This document shows, piece by piece, positions 31,255-39,937 of a stretch of 64,000 nt of DNA. Position numbers and translations under genes: made by a program. The notes beneath the pieces were generated by a model, which saw only the letters and a list, made by a program, of their open reading frames with translations, searched no databases and was not told where the DNA came from. This DNA comes from Ancylobacter pratisalsi. GTDB taxonomy: Bacteria; Pseudomonadota; Alphaproteobacteria; Rhizobiales; Xanthobacteraceae. The stretch lies in assembly GCF_010669125.1 (NCBI RefSeq), contig NZ_CP048630.1, positions 2,120,001 through 2,184,000 on the forward strand, given 5' to 3'. Within the stretch, counting starts at the first letter, position 1, and every line of letters starts with the position of its first letter.

Positions 31255-31686
31255 ATGATACCGGTCACGCCCCGCCTCTGGCTCGACGAGAACGAGATCG
31301 AGGAGAGCTTCGTGCGCGCCTCGGGACCAGGCGGGCAGAACGTCAACAAGGTGTCGAGCGCGGTCAGGCTGCGTTTCGACGTGCGCAACTCGCAGACCCT
31401 GCCGGCCGGCGTGAAGGAGCGGCTCGAACGCCTCGCCGGCCGCCGCCTCACCAATGACGGCGTGATCGTGATCGTCGCCCAGCGCCACCGCACCCAGGAG
31501 CGCAACCGCGAGGACGCGCTGGAGCGGCTGGTCGAACTGGTGCGCGAGGCGGCCGTTGTTCCCGTCACCCGGCGCCCGACACGGCCCACGCTCGGCTCCA
31601 AGCTGCGCCGGCTGGAGGGCAAGGCCCAGCGTTCGGGAATCAAGGCGATGCGACGGGACAAGCCGTCCGGCGGAGGCGACGACTGA
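31255..31686 (+). CDS. arfB: Alternative ribosome-rescue peptidyl-tRNA hydrolase ArfB
   Basis: ArfB releases peptides from ribosomes stalled without a stop codon, as a backup to tmRNA. The 143-residue protein has the release-factor-like catalytic GGQ motif at 26-28 (ASGPGGQNVNKVSSAVRLRF) and a basic C-terminal tail (KLRRLEGKAQRSGIKAMRRDK) that enters the empty mRNA channel. The size fits ArfB rather than RF1/RF2. The start codon is 3 bases after the stop of the cNMP-binding gene. Confidence 0.93.
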   Translation: MIPVTPRLWLDENEIEESFVRASGPGGQNVNKVSSAVRLRFDVRNSQTLPAGVKERLERLAGRRLTNDGVIVIVAQRHRTQERNREDALERLVELVREAAVVPVTRRPTRPTLGSKLRRLEGKAQRSGIKAMRRDKPSGGGDD

Positions 31687-31720
31687 GGGGGGCCGAGACA
31701 GGGCGTTCGCGGTTCAGAAG

Positions 31721-31951
31721 TCAGAAGTCCGAGGCGATGCCCTTCACTTCCCAGTCGCCATAGCGCACCGGCTCGGGCCCGTCGCGGCCATCGATTTCCC
31801 GCGGCCCCTCGACCGGAGCGCTGGCCGCACGGCGTGCCGCGGCCTCGCGCAGCGCGCGCTCGGCGGCGGGCGACAGGGCGCGGCGCGGGGACGCGCTGGA
31901 ATCGGCAGGAGGCGTCGGGGCGGCTTTGTCGGTCGTGTCCATGGGCGTCAT
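31721..31951 (-). CDS. DUF1674 / SDHAF4-like succinate dehydrogenase assembly factor
   Basis: A small protein of about 76 residues. The C-terminal signature GPEPVRYGDWEVKGIASDF is characteristic of DUF1674, the family of mitochondrial SDHAF4, which binds flavinylated SdhA during complex II assembly. The N-terminal half is Ala/Pro-rich and low in complexity. The start is uncertain: ATG 31951 (MTPMDTTD), ATG 31942 or a GTG at 31960; none has a strong ribosome-binding site. No sdh genes are nearby. Divergent from htpX. Confidence 0.85.
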   Translation of the reverse strand: MTPMDTTDKAAPTPPADSSASPRRALSPAAERALREAAARRAASAPVEGPREIDGRDGPEPVRYGDWEVKGIASDF

Positions 31952-32036
31952 TGGAAGCACCGGGAGGGCGCGGCCGTCAAGCCGCCCCTGCGCGGCGGCC
32001 CGGTCTCACCTTACGGAAATGCAACGATCGCGCGAT

Positions 32037-32065
32037 CTTGCGCCCGCCTTCAGGGCTTCCCATCC
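32037..32065 (+). promoter_or_regulatory. Possible RpoH-type promoter of htpX
   Basis: CTTGCG (32037-32042) is followed after 17 bases by CCATCC (32060-32065), 42 bases before the htpX start. The pair resembles alphaproteobacterial heat-shock promoters (CTTGAA ... CCATnT), and htpX is a common heat-shock gene. Two mismatches keep this tentative. Confidence 0.35.
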
Positions 32066-32107
32066 TAATCTGTCGAGGCCGCATCGCGCGGCGGGCATGA
32101 GGATGAG

Positions 32108-33130
32108 ATGAACTACTTTCGCACGGCGATCCTGCTCGCGGGCATGACCGCGCTGTTCATGGGTGTCGGTTTCCTGCTTGGCGGGCAGAGCGGCATGATG
32201 ATCGCGCTGCTGTTTGCCGCCGGCATGAACGTGTTCAGCTACTGGAATTCGGACCGCATGGTGCTGTCGATGTACGGCGCGCGTGAGGTCGACGCATCCA
32301 GCGCGCCGGAATTCTACGCCATGATCGAGCAACTCGCGGCGCGGGCGCAGCTGCCGATGCCGCGGGTCTATCTCATCGACAATCCCCAGCCCAACGCCTT
32401 CGCCACCGGCCGCAATCCGCAGAACGCGGCGGTGGCGGCCACCACCGGGCTGATCAATGCGCTGTCGCGCGAGGAAGTGGCGGGCGTGATGGCGCATGAG
32501 CTGGCGCACATCAAGCATTACGACACGCTCACCATGACCATCACGGCGACGCTGGCCGGCGCGATCTCGATGCTGGCGAACTTCGCCATGTTCTTCGGTG
32601 GCAACCGCAACAACAATAACGGGTTCGGCATAATCGGCACCCTTGCCATGATGGTGCTGGCGCCGCTCGCGGCGATGGTGGTGCAGATGGCGATCTCGCG
32701 CTCGCGCGAATATGTGGCGGACCGCACCGGGGCCGAAATCTGCGGCCAGCCGATGTGGCTGGCGTCGGCGCTGGCGAAGATCGCCAATGCGGCGCACCAG
32801 GTTCCCAACATGCCCGCCGAGCACAACCCGGCGACGGCGCACATGTTCATCATCAACCCGCTGTCGGGCCAGCGGATGGACAGCTTGTTCTCGACCCACC
32901 CGGCCACCGAGAACCGGATTGCCGCGTTGCAGGAACTGGCGCGGCAGATGGGGCAGTCCTCGGCGAATGGCGGGGGATGGCCGGCGCCCCGCGCCGGTGG
33001 CTCCGCACGCGGCGCCGACCCCTGGGGACGGTCCGAAGCCCCGGCGCGCCAGCCCGCGCAGGCGCCCGCGCGAGGGCCCTGGGACGGGCGCGGCGGATCG
33101 CAGCCTCCGCGCCGGGGGCCGTGGGGCTGA
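32108..33130 (+). CDS. htpX: Zinc metalloprotease HtpX
   Basis: HtpX is an inner-membrane M48 protease that removes misfolded membrane proteins together with FtsH. It has 340 residues. Two N-terminal membrane helices (about 7-25 and 28-45) are followed by the active site HELAH (130-134) in [14 protein letters not shown], two more helices, and the third zinc ligand in [14 protein letters not shown]. Residues from about 285 form a low-complexity Gly/Pro/Ala/Arg tail ([14 protein letters not shown] at the end) beyond the usual 290-300 residues, seen in other rhizobial HtpX. A heat-shock promoter candidate lies upstream. Confidence 0.94.
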   Translation: MNYFRTAILLAGMTALFMGVGFLLGGQSGMMIALLFAAGMNVFSYWNSDRMVLSMYGAREVDASSAPEFYAMIEQLAARAQLPMPRVYLIDNPQPNAFATGRNPQNAAVAATTGLINALSREEVAGVMAHELAHIKHYDTLTMTITATLAGAISMLANFAMFFGGNRNNNNGFGIIGTLAMMVLAPLAAMVVQMAISRSREYVADRTGAEICGQPMWLASALAKIANAAHQVPNMPAEHNPATAHMFIINPLSGQRMDSLFSTHPATENRIAALQELARQMGQSSANGGGWPAPRAGGSARGADPWGRSEAPARQPAQAPARGPWDGRGGSQPPRRGPWG

Positions 33131-33183
33131 GCGCGGGGGAACGCGGACGAGCGAGGGATGCGCAACAGCGTATCGCTCCCCGC

Positions 33184-33211
33184 TTGAACTCTTGAAGCTT
33201 CGCGTTTATCA
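33184..33211 (+). promoter_or_regulatory. Putative sigma-70 promoter of tRNA-Thr
   Basis: TTGAAC (33184-33189), 16 bases, then TTATCA (33206-33211) ends 12 bases before the tRNA 5' end. Spacing and position fit a housekeeping promoter. Confidence 0.4.
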
Positions 33212-33223
33212 GGAACGCCGCGT

Positions 33224-33299
33224 GCCGCTTTAGCTCAGTTGGTAGAGCATCGCATTCGTAATGCGGGGGTCGCAGGTTCGAATCCTGCAAGCGGCACCA
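33224..33299 (+). tRNA. tRNA-Thr (anticodon CGT)
   Basis: A 76-nt cloverleaf can be drawn. The acceptor arms GCCGCTT and AAGCGGC pair fully. The D arm is GCTC/GAGC. The anticodon stem TCGCA/TGCGG holds loop TTCGTAA, giving anticodon CGT (reads ACG). The T arm contains GGTTCGAATCC. The 3' CCA is encoded. It lies between htpX and amn. Confidence 0.97.
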
Positions 33300-33477
33300 T
33301 TTCGCTTCGGCCATTGCCGAAGTCCGGCGACGGCCCGGCCTTTCCGATACAGCATGAAAGCCTTGAGGGGCCGGCGGCATCGATGGATGGGGCGCGCGCC
33401 CCGTACCGAATCCGATTATCTCCTTTCGGCCGGCCTCAAAGCGCGCTAGCAGCGACGCGATGGAGGCGACAGACCCT

Positions 33478-34935
33478 ATGATGTTCGAGACCGCGGCGAC
33501 CCCCGAGACAGCCATCGATCGGCTGGAGATGCTCTACAGCGAGGCGCGCGACGCGCTGCGGCACGACCTCAACCGCTTCTTCGAGACGGGACAGGCGCCG
33601 GATGCAGGCGAGCGGGCGCGCTATCGCTATCCGCTGCTGCGCGTGACCTATGAGCCAAGCAGCGCGCCGGAGAACCGGACCCAGCGCGGCTACGCCAAGT
33701 TCGCGATGCCCGGTGTCTATCAGACCACCGTGACCCAGCCGGCGGAATTCCGCGCCTATCTCATCGAGCAGCTGCGCCCACTGGTGGACGAATATGGCGC
33801 GATCATCGAAACCGGCATCGGCGCGGAGGAAATTCCCTACCCCTACGCGCTGGATGGCGGCGACGAGCTTGGACGCGGCAAGGTGACGGCCTCGCAGCTG
33901 GCGCGGCATTTCCCGACCCCGTTGCTGTCGCTGGTCGGCGACGAGATCGCGGATGGCACGTTCGACCTGGTGGAGGGCGAGCCCCGGCCCCTGGCGCTGT
34001 TCGACGCCGTACGGGTCGATTTTTCGCTGCGCCGTCTCGTTCATTATACCGGTACGGACTGGCGCGCCTTCCAGCCCTGGATACTGCTCACCAATTATCA
34101 CCGTTATGTCGACCAGTTCGTGCGGCTGGGTCTGGCCGAGATCGAAGCCGGGACCGCCGAGGCGCTGGTGACGCCGGGCGGGATCCGGATCGATCGCGAC
34201 AATATCGATGCCACGGCCGCGACGCGGGTGATGTCGGCGCTGTGGCACCGCTACCAGATGCCGGCGTACCATCTGGTGCGCGCGGACGGCACAGGGGTGA
34301 CGCTGGTGAATATCGGCGTCGGCCCTTCCAACGCCAAGACCATTACCGACCATCTGGCGGTGCTGAGGCCGCATTGCTGGCTGATGGTGGGCCATTGCGG
34401 CGGGCTGCGGCAGACCCAGGTCATCGGCGACTATGTGCTGGCCCATGGCTATCTGCGCCAGGACGGCATTCTCGACGAACTGGTGCCGACTGACATTCCG
34501 ATCCCGGCACTCGCGGAGGTGCAGGTCGCGCTGCAGCAGGCCGCGGCGGCCGTCACCGGCGAAGAGGGCGATCTGCTCAAGCGGCGGCTGCGCACCGGCA
34601 CGGTGGTCACGCAGGACGACCGGAACTGGGAGCTGCGCTGGGGCAAGGAACGCCGGCGAATCAACCTGTCGCGCGCCATTGCCGTCGATATGGAATCGGG
34701 CACCATCGCCGCGCAGGGCTATCGGCTGCGCGTGCCCTACGGCACGCTGCTGTGCGTGTCCGACAAGCCGCTGCATGGCGAGATCAAGCTGCCGGGCGCG
34801 GCCAACGCCTTCTATGAGCGGGCGGTGAGCGAGCATCTGCGGATCGGCCTCGCCGCGCTGGAGAAGCTGCGGGAGGCGGGCGTTTCCATCCATTCGCGCA
34901 AGCTGCGCTCCTTCGACGAGCCGCCCTTTCGCTGA
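33478..34935 (+). CDS. amn: AMP nucleosidase
   Basis: Amn hydrolyses AMP to adenine and ribose 5-phosphate. With ATG 33478 the product has 485 residues. I prefer it because GGAGG lies 11 bases upstream; ATG 33460 would add six residues. The N-terminal AMN domain (FAMPGVYQTTVTQPAEFRAY) is followed by a purine-nucleoside-phosphorylase-type catalytic domain: VNIGVGPSNAKTITDHLAVLRP, MVGHCGGLRQTQVIGDYVLA and the AVDMESGTIAAQGYRL active-site region. The C-terminus LRSFDEPPFR is conserved. It appears monocistronic. Confidence 0.94.
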   Translation: MMFETAATPETAIDRLEMLYSEARDALRHDLNRFFETGQAPDAGERARYRYPLLRVTYEPSSAPENRTQRGYAKFAMPGVYQTTVTQPAEFRAYLIEQLRPLVDEYGAIIETGIGAEEIPYPYALDGGDELGRGKVTASQLARHFPTPLLSLVGDEIADGTFDLVEGEPRPLALFDAVRVDFSLRRLVHYTGTDWRAFQPWILLTNYHRYVDQFVRLGLAEIEAGTAEALVTPGGIRIDRDNIDATAATRVMSALWHRYQMPAYHLVRADGTGVTLVNIGVGPSNAKTITDHLAVLRPHCWLMVGHCGGLRQTQVIGDYVLAHGYLRQDGILDELVPTDIPIPALAEVQVALQQAAAAVTGEEGDLLKRRLRTGTVVTQDDRNWELRWGKERRRINLSRAIAVDMESGTIAAQGYRLRVPYGTLLCVSDKPLHGEIKLPGAANAFYERAVSEHLRIGLAALEKLREAGVSIHSRKLRSFDEPPFR

Positions 34936-35283
34936 GGCGCGCCGCGACGAGGTGCGTTTAGTTAGCCGGCAACTTTCAAGCCGCTGGCGGGTGCGACGGT
35001 GTCGTGCGATCCCGGGAAGGGCGTCCGGCCCCGGTGTGGCCGGGTGATCCGGCGCGAACTGCTGGCGCGGATGGCAGCATCGACGCCTCCTGCCGATCGC
35101 GCCGCGCTGCGGGCCTCGCATTGAGCGACGCGTGCCCTGCTGGCGAGAATTTCCGCGCCTGAACGTGAAGCTACTGAAAACATGGGGTAATCCCGCTTCC
35201 CGTGGCTCTGGCGCTGATCCCGCATGTGTCGTATAGGAGCGTCACCGGCCCCAAGGCGCGCGCTGCGCGGGGGAATCGGCCAC
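34936..35283. other. Intergenic stretch without recognised features
   Basis: About 350 bp between amn and tRNA-Leu. I see no reading frame with protein-like composition and no terminator with a T-tract. A GTATAG at 35231-35236 could be the -10 element of the tRNA-Leu promoter, but no good -35 partner is visible. Confidence 0.5.
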
Positions 35284-35369
35284 GCGGGTGTGGCGGAATG
35301 GTAGACGCGACGGACTCAAAATCCGTTTCTGGCGACAGAGTGTCGGTTCGAGTCCGACCACCCGCACCA
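35284..35369 (+). tRNA. tRNA-Leu (anticodon CAA)
   Basis: An 86-nt class II tRNA with a long variable arm. Acceptor arms are GCGGGTG and CACCCGC. The anticodon stem ACGGA/TCCGT encloses CTCAAAA, giving CAA (reads UUG). The variable arm is TTCTGGCGACAGAGTG-like. The T arm has GGTTCGAGTCC. The CCA end is encoded. Confidence 0.97.
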
Positions 35370-35441
35370 CCGATCACCGCGACTTCCCGCCCGCGCCCGG
35401 CCACTCCGCGATATTCCCGTATCCCCGCAGCCTGAAGGCCT

Positions 35442-36416
35442 TCACCTGCCCGGCTGGTGTGAAGCGGTCGGGTCGGAACCGGCGCCGGTGTTGGCCGTGG
35501 GCGTTTGCTGGCCTGCTTCCTTGCCGTGGACGATTGTCACCGTGGCGGTCAGGCCGGCGGAGAGTGTGAGGGAGGCGGGCACGTTGTCGAGCACCACCCG
35601 CACCGGCACGCGTTGGGCGAGGCGAACCCAGGTGAAGACCGGGTTGACCGTTGCCAGTCCGGAGGCGTCCGCCTGCGCGTTCGAGACCGAGATGCCGCGC
35701 CCGATGCCGGTGACATGACCGGTGAGCACATCGGGATAGGCCATCAGCGACACCCGCGCCGTATCCCCGACATGGATGTGACCGAACACGGTCTCCTCGA
35801 AATAGCCGTCGACCCAGAAGCTGTCGCTGTCCACCACCGACAGGACGCGCTGCCCGGCCGTGGCGTAATCCCCCGGCTGGGTGACGAGGTTGGTCACGTA
35901 GCCGTTCACGGGTGAGACAAGGCGCGTGCGGCTGAGGTTCAGCCGGGCCAAGTCCAGCGCGGCGAGTGCCTGCTGATAGGTGGCGCCCGCGATGGCGGCG
36001 GCGGCGGCAAAGTTCTGCTGGTCCTCCTTCGACACCGAAAGCGTCGTCAATTCCGCGCGCCTGTCGGCTTCCACCTGCTTGTTGTCGAGATCGGCCTTGG
36101 CCTGGGCGACCACGGCTTCGGCATTGGCGAGCGCGATCTGGTAGTCGTCGGGCTCGATCTCCATCAGGAGGTCGCCCTTGTGGACGAACTGGTCGGCCTT
36201 CACGGCCAGCTTGAGGATGCGCCCCGAAACCTGCGGCGTGACGGTGACGACATAGGCCCGCACCATGCCGTCGCGGGTCCAGGGCGTGGCCATGTAGCGC
36301 TGCCACATCTGCCAGCCCAGCCCCACCGCGAGTGCGAGGGCGCCGGTGGTGAGCGCCGCGGCCAGGAGGTTGCGAAGCAGGGAGGAAGATTTGGGGGCCG
36401 GATCGATGGCGGTCAT
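35442..36416 (-). CDS. HlyD-family efflux periplasmic adaptor (AaeA-like)
   Basis: A 324-residue membrane-fusion protein with one N-terminal helix (LLAAALTTGALALAVGLGW). Its lipoyl/barrel-sandwich segments (TPQVSGRILKLAVKADQFVHKGDLLMEIE in part, and TRLVSPVNGYVTNLVTQPGDY in part) flank a short coiled-coil hairpin, and a beta-barrel follows. I take ATG 36416 (MTAIDPAPK), which overlaps the DUF1656 stop as ATGA. With the DUF1656 and FUSC genes it forms an AaeXAB-type operon, so export of aromatic carboxylic acids or similar organic anions is inferred. No LysR regulator is adjacent. Confidence 0.88.
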   Translation of the reverse strand: MTAIDPAPKSSSLLRNLLAAALTTGALALAVGLGWQMWQRYMATPWTRDGMVRAYVVTVTPQVSGRILKLAVKADQFVHKGDLLMEIEPDDYQIALANAEAVVAQAKADLDNKQVEADRRAELTTLSVSKEDQQNFAAAAAIAGATYQQALAALDLARLNLSRTRLVSPVNGYVTNLVTQPGDYATAGQRVLSVVDSDSFWVDGYFEETVFGHIHVGDTARVSLMAYPDVLTGHVTGIGRGISVSNAQADASGLATVNPVFTWVRLAQRVPVRVVLDNVPASLTLSAGLTATVTIVHGKEAGQQTPTANTGAGSDPTASHQPGR

Positions 36417-36619
36417 TGAGGCATACCCGCGACAAGCACGATGAGCGAAAGGACGATGATGTAGATGCAGATGTTGAACAGGCCGGGATGCCACGCCCGC
36501 CGGGAAATGCCGTAGCGGTTGCTGATCATGCGCAGCGGGATCGTCACCGCCCAGGCCACCAGCATCATCACCGAGAACGGCGCGACATAGACGCCGAGAA
36601 TATTCAGTTCGGTGTACAT
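36413..36619 (-). CDS. DUF1656 small membrane protein (AaeX-like)
   Basis: A 68-residue protein with two membrane helices (VYVAPFSVMMLVAWAVTIPL and IYIIVLSLIVLVAG). The start MYTELNILGVYVAP at 36619 is typical of DUF1656. In E. coli the counterpart AaeX is encoded with AaeA and AaeB. It lies 13 bp after the FUSC gene and overlaps the HlyD-type gene by four bases. Its individual function is unknown. Confidence 0.88.
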   Translation of the reverse strand: MYTELNILGVYVAPFSVMMLVAWAVTIPLRMISNRYGISRRAWHPGLFNICIYIIVLSLIVLVAGMPQ

Positions 36620-36632
36620 GAGCCCTGCCCCC

Positions 36633-38723
36633 TCACCGGAACGACGAAAGCAGGAGTTCGCGGGCATCGACGGGCGCGCCCAGCAGCGCGGCGTGGCTGT
36701 CGATCGCGTCCAGGATCACGGCCAGCGCCGCGCGCAGGTGAACCTGATCCCTTCCCTGTTCCCGAGCGTGCACCTCCGCCTCGGTACCGGTTCCCGCGTC
36801 GCGGTCGGTGAGGCGGCCGAGCGCTTCGAAGCTCCCTCGTGCGTCGTCGAGACGCCCCATCGCGAATTGCCCGAGCGCCTGCAACAGAAGCCGGCGGGCC
36901 GGCGCGTCAGGCAGCGAATCGGTGAGATGGAAGATGGCGTGGCCGAGGGCGAGCAGCGCCATCAGGCCGCCTGCCTGCTCCAGGCTCGCCTGCGGCGGCA
37001 GCGCCTCGATGCGCCGTGACAGCAGCGCGGTCCAGCGCTTGCGGCTGATGGTCCACCGCCCTCCGGCGAGCTTCCGCAGATCGCGCACCGAGAGGCCGAC
37101 AAGGCGCCGGGCGCGCATCTGCGGCCCCACGACCGGCATGATGGCAAGGAACACCATGCCCACGGTGCTTCCGGCTAGGATCGCCATGGCGAGATTGAAA
37201 TAATTCGCCGCGTCATAGGCGATCGGATTGGCGACGCCGAGCAGTGGCAGGCAGGTGATGCACATCGCCAGAAAGGCCACGCCGTGCCAGGAGCCGAGCT
37301 GCAGCATGCCCAGCGGCACCAGCAGCACGGCGAGCAGGGCAATCAGCGCGGGGAAACTGGTGAGTGCCGGCAGCACCCCGAAATAAACGATGCCGGCGAG
37401 CACGGACATAAGGGCCGCACCGAGGGCGTAGTCCTGCGCCAGCAGGCGGGCTTGGTCGCCCCGCGCGCCGAAGATCAGCGTGCCGATGGCGGCGAACACC
37501 ACCGCGAAGTCGCCGACGGGCCACTGCGTAACCACCCAGAACACGGCGGTGGCGAGCACCGCCGCGAAGACCCGGACGCCGTTCAGCACCGCGGGCAGCG
37601 GATCGGCCACGACGAGAGACGGTGCGCGCCACGCCACCCGCTTGCCCACATAGTTTCGCAGCAGCAGGACGGCATCGGCGATTCCGGCGATGCCGATGGC
37701 CACGTCGCGCGCGGAATCCGCGACGATGCAGCTCGTCGGGTCGAGGGTCCGAATGGACTGGATCTGCGCGACGACGTTTCGGCAGGCGAGGCTCAGCGCC
37801 TGGGGATCCCGGTCGATCGCGTCGATGTCGATCTGGCCGAGAAGACGCAGCAGCTCATGCGTGAGCGCGGCGCTCGCTTCGCGCTTGGCGTCCAGATGCG
37901 CGCTGACATTGCGCCATGCCACCAGCGCCTCGATCAGCCCGGCGACCGTCGCCCGCAGATTGCCGATGTGGGAGCGCAGGTGCGAAGATTCGCCGATGGC
38001 CGCGTCGATCGCCGCGTCCAGCCCGCCGAGCGAGCGCTCGACATCGCGGCGGGAGGCGCGCATCTCCTCGGTTTCCAGCCCATGGGCCAGCAGCTCGGTA
38101 AAACCGGCGAGCGTCTGGCGGGCGAGGCCGCTGAATGTCGCCGCCAGCTGGCGCCCCGATCCACCGAAATCGGTGAGGATCAGCACGAGGCCGGCGGCGC
38201 CGATGCCGATGCCGATCTCGCTGACGCGGAGGATGGCGAGGTGAAAGGCCGTGGTCGGGTCGCTCAGCGAGTCGGCGAAGATGATCGCCGCCGTGATCCC
38301 CGCCAGTGCGGCGGCGTAGGCGGCGAAGTTGCGCAGCAGCGTCACCATGAAGCCGCAGAGCCCGCACCAGAGCGCGAGGCACAGGATCATCGTGTTGCGA
38401 TCCTGGGGAAACGTGGCCAGCAGCATCACCATCACCACGGCACCGACGAGGGTGCCGACGGCACGAAAGCGCGCCTTCTGCAGCGAGGCGCCAAGGCTGG
38501 GCTGGCACACGATGACCGCTGTCGTCGCGGCCCAGAACGGTGATTCCAACTCCAGGTAATAGGCGATGAAGAGGGCAAGGCTCGCCGAGGCCCAGAGGCG
38601 GACCCCGAACAGGAAGCGCGGACCCAGACGCCCGGCAAGACGCGTCAGGGACTCCAGCGCCGCCTTCGGCCCGGCAACCTGAACCGGCGGCCTGCCGGCG
38701 CGTAGGTTGTCCGTGTTACTCAT
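36633..38723 (-). CDS. FUSC-family transporter (AaeB-like)
   Basis: The membrane component of an AaeAB-type efflux system, 696 residues from ATG 38723 (MSNTDNLRAGRPP). Two hydrophobic blocks of about five to six helices each (roughly 35-190 and 390-520) are separated by a long cytoplasmic helical domain, as in FUSC proteins. LESPFWAATTAVIVCQPSLG and VGDFAVVFAAIGTLIFGARGD are family-like stretches. It heads the leftward FUSC-DUF1656-HlyD operon. Substrate is inferred only from the operon type. Confidence 0.88.
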   Translation of the reverse strand: MSNTDNLRAGRPPVQVAGPKAALESLTRLAGRLGPRFLFGVRLWASASLALFIAYYLELESPFWAATTAVIVCQPSLGASLQKARFRAVGTLVGAVVMVMLLATFPQDRNTMILCLALWCGLCGFMVTLLRNFAAYAAALAGITAAIIFADSLSDPTTAFHLAILRVSEIGIGIGAAGLVLILTDFGGSGRQLAATFSGLARQTLAGFTELLAHGLETEEMRASRRDVERSLGGLDAAIDAAIGESSHLRSHIGNLRATVAGLIEALVAWRNVSAHLDAKREASAALTHELLRLLGQIDIDAIDRDPQALSLACRNVVAQIQSIRTLDPTSCIVADSARDVAIGIAGIADAVLLLRNYVGKRVAWRAPSLVVADPLPAVLNGVRVFAAVLATAVFWVVTQWPVGDFAVVFAAIGTLIFGARGDQARLLAQDYALGAALMSVLAGIVYFGVLPALTSFPALIALLAVLLVPLGMLQLGSWHGVAFLAMCITCLPLLGVANPIAYDAANYFNLAMAILAGSTVGMVFLAIMPVVGPQMRARRLVGLSVRDLRKLAGGRWTISRKRWTALLSRRIEALPPQASLEQAGGLMALLALGHAIFHLTDSLPDAPARRLLLQALGQFAMGRLDDARGSFEALGRLTDRDAGTGTEAEVHAREQGRDQVHLRAALAVILDAIDSHAALLGAPVDARELLLSSFR

Positions 38724-38836
38724 CGCGCCGCCTGCCCCGGTTTGAACGCATCCATCCGCGATCAACCCTAGACAGCCGGTGGCCGAATCAAATCATACGC
38801 GCGTTCGCCCCGCCCCCACCTTCGTATGTCCCGCCC

Positions 38837-39928
38837 CTAGCCCGGTCGTCCGGCCGGCTGCTGCTGGGTGATGCAATGGATGTTGCCGCCGCCAAGCAGC
38901 ACTTCGCGGGTCGCGAGGCCGATGACCTGCCGGTCCGGGAACAGGCCGGCCAGAATGTCGCGCGCCGCTCCGTCGTGAGCCGGGTCGAGCAAGGGCATGA
39001 GGACCAGCCCATTGCCGATGTAGAAATTGGCATAGGAGGCCCCAAGCCTTTCGCCGATCCCGCGCGTCATCGTCCCGGAAGCCGTATCGGCATCGATCGC
39101 CTCGTCCGCGGTGCGGAACAGCGGGCCCGGCAGGGGCAGCTTGACCACCTCGATGGAGCGTCCGCGCGCGTCGCGCGCCTTTGACAGCCGCTCGAACGCG
39201 TCGCGCGAGACGGCGTATTGCGGATCCAGCGGATCCTCGCACCAGGTCAGCGCCACCACGCCCGGGCGCACGAAGCAGGCGAGATTGTCGATATGGCCGG
39301 ACGTCTCGTCGTCGACCAGCCCCGGTCCCAGCCAGATGGTTGTCGAGGTGCCGATATGGTCGGCGAGGTGCTGCTCGATCTCGGCGCGCGTGAGGCCGGG
39401 ATTGCGGTTCGGGTTGAGCAGGCACTCCTCGGTGGTGAGTACCGTGCCCTCGCCATCGACGTGGATCGAGCCGCCCTCCAGCACCAGAGGCGCGGCGTAG
39501 CGCGGGGTCCGCTCGACCTCGAGCATCTTGGCGGCGATGAGCGTGTCCTGGTCGCAGGGCGCGTAAAGCCCGCCCCAGGCGTTGAACCTCCAGTCGACGC
39601 CACGCACCCGCCCGCCTTCGTCGGTGACGAAGGTCGCCCCGCTGTCGCGGCACCAGGAATCGTCGCTCGAGGCCTCAATGAGGCGGACGCTCGGAGGCAG
39701 CATGGCGCGCGCCTGGCGCCACTGGCGGGCCGAGACCAGCATGGTCAGCGGCTCGAAGCGGGCGATAGTCGCGGCGATCTCGGCGAAGGCGGATTGCGCC
39801 GGGACCGCGCCCTCGCGCCAGTTGTCCGGCCGTTCCGGCCAGATCATCCAGCAGCCGGCATGGGGTTCCCATTCGGCGGGCATGCGGAAGCCGTCGGCGG
39901 CGGGAAGGCTGGTGAGCGTGGTGGTCAT
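38837..39928 (-). CDS. aguA: Agmatine deiminase
   Basis: AguA converts agmatine to N-carbamoylputrescine and ammonia. The product has 363 residues. It carries the guanidino-modifying-enzyme signatures: MPAEWEPHAGCWMIWPERPDNWR at the start (in two parts), WCRDSGATFV, LEGGSIHVDGEGTVLTTEE, GHIDNLACFV, and the nucleophile Cys352 in LLGGGNIHCITQQQP. aguB lies immediately upstream, 9 bp apart, completing the agmatine route to putrescine. The arginine decarboxylase needed to make agmatine is not in the window. Confidence 0.95.
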   Translation of the reverse strand: MTTTLTSLPAADGFRMPAEWEPHAGCWMIWPERPDNWREGAVPAQSAFAEIAATIARFEPLTMLVSARQWRQARAMLPPSVRLIEASSDDSWCRDSGATFVTDEGGRVRGVDWRFNAWGGLYAPCDQDTLIAAKMLEVERTPRYAAPLVLEGGSIHVDGEGTVLTTEECLLNPNRNPGLTRAEIEQHLADHIGTSTTIWLGPGLVDDETSGHIDNLACFVRPGVVALTWCEDPLDPQYAVSRDAFERLSKARDARGRSIEVVKLPLPGPLFRTADEAIDADTASGTMTRGIGERLGASYANFYIGNGLVLMPLLDPAHDGAARDILAGLFPDRQVIGLATREVLLGGGNIHCITQQQPAGRPG

Positions 39929-39937
39929 GAGGGGTCC

